Below, piece by piece: positions 33,196 to 33,250 of a DNA stretch of 33,250 bases (its first letter is position 1; each line of letters opens with the position of its first letter). The notes under the pieces were generated by a model. That model saw only the letters and a program-made list of their open reading frames with translations, was not told the origin of the DNA and did no database searches. The translations under genes and the position numbers were made by a program. The stretch is from Candidatus Hydrogenedens terephthalaticus JGI OTU-1. GTDB lineage: Bacteria; Hydrogenedentota; Hydrogenedentia; Hydrogenedentales; Hydrogenedentaceae. The DNA is taken from contig AWNW01000004.1 in assembly GCA_000493945.1 (NCBI GenBank), positions 40,102 through 73,351 on the forward strand, written 5' to 3'.

Positions 33196-33250
33196 AAGTA
33201 AAAATCTTCATTTTTCATGAGATACTATATTTAACATATCTTCTGTTGAA

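Overview
This is an AT-rich (by eye about two-thirds A+T), gene-dense bacterial chromosome segment dominated by housekeeping genes. I see no phage genes, transposases, CRISPR array or conjugation genes. The lineage can only be inferred. The giant secreted protein at 9265-13230 combines Ig-like domains, a Glu-Gly linker and two C-terminal copies of an ELLRxIQxFNSGGYH motif. I associate that style with uncultured lineages such as Candidatus Hydrogenedentota and neighbours of the Planctomycetes/Lentisphaerae. FecR-type anti-sigma factors, a formylglycine sulfatase with a Tat signal and a multi-PDZ HtrA protease also fit a Gram-negative-type carbohydrate degrader. TTG start codons with good ribosome sites recur (169, 28756, 31421).

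Layout. 1-4556, mostly minus strand: start of a penicillin-acylase-family gene; a 340-bp gap holding a candidate plus-strand structured RNA; an ECF sigma factor with its zinc-finger/FecR anti-sigma factor; type I phosphomannose isomerase; an enlarged prepilin peptidase. 4694-8967, plus: a four-PDZ HtrA-like protease, then a tightly overlapping pterin/folate operon, folM-folB-folK-folE. 9014-9089: tRNA-Ala(CGC). 9265-13230: the giant secreted Ig/CHRD/dockerin-like protein, closed by a bidirectional terminator. 13301-18392, minus: an operon of a YjbQ-family protein, an iron-type alcohol dehydrogenase, a CHASE4-HAMP-PAS histidine kinase and an NtrC-type sigma-54 activator. 18588-25871, plus: aspartate dehydrogenase, L21, L27, Obg, proline synthesis (proB, proA), nadD, yqeK and a methyltransferase. 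25868-27268, minus: sulfatase. 27434-30385, plus: aroA followed by a shikimate kinase-chorismate synthase fusion whose frame is broken at a run of nine A. 30457-33195: a small zinc-ribbon protein, flavodoxin, a metal-site-deficient M24 family protein and a lone receiver domain.

Gene cooperation. folE, folB and folK supply successive pterin steps, and folM reduces pterins; folP and folC are not in the window. aroA, aroK and aroC are three of the last four shikimate-pathway steps. nadX and nadD both serve NAD synthesis and flank the ribosome/GTPase/proline block.

Most worth checking: (1) the aroK-aroC fusion with a precise one-base excess in an A9 tract, which could be transcriptional slippage or a sequence error; (2) the structured RNA candidate at 239-490, supported by long-range helices whose G-U pairs all favour one strand; (3) an extended -10 promoter element shared by three genes, which in one case uses the upstream gene's stop codon.
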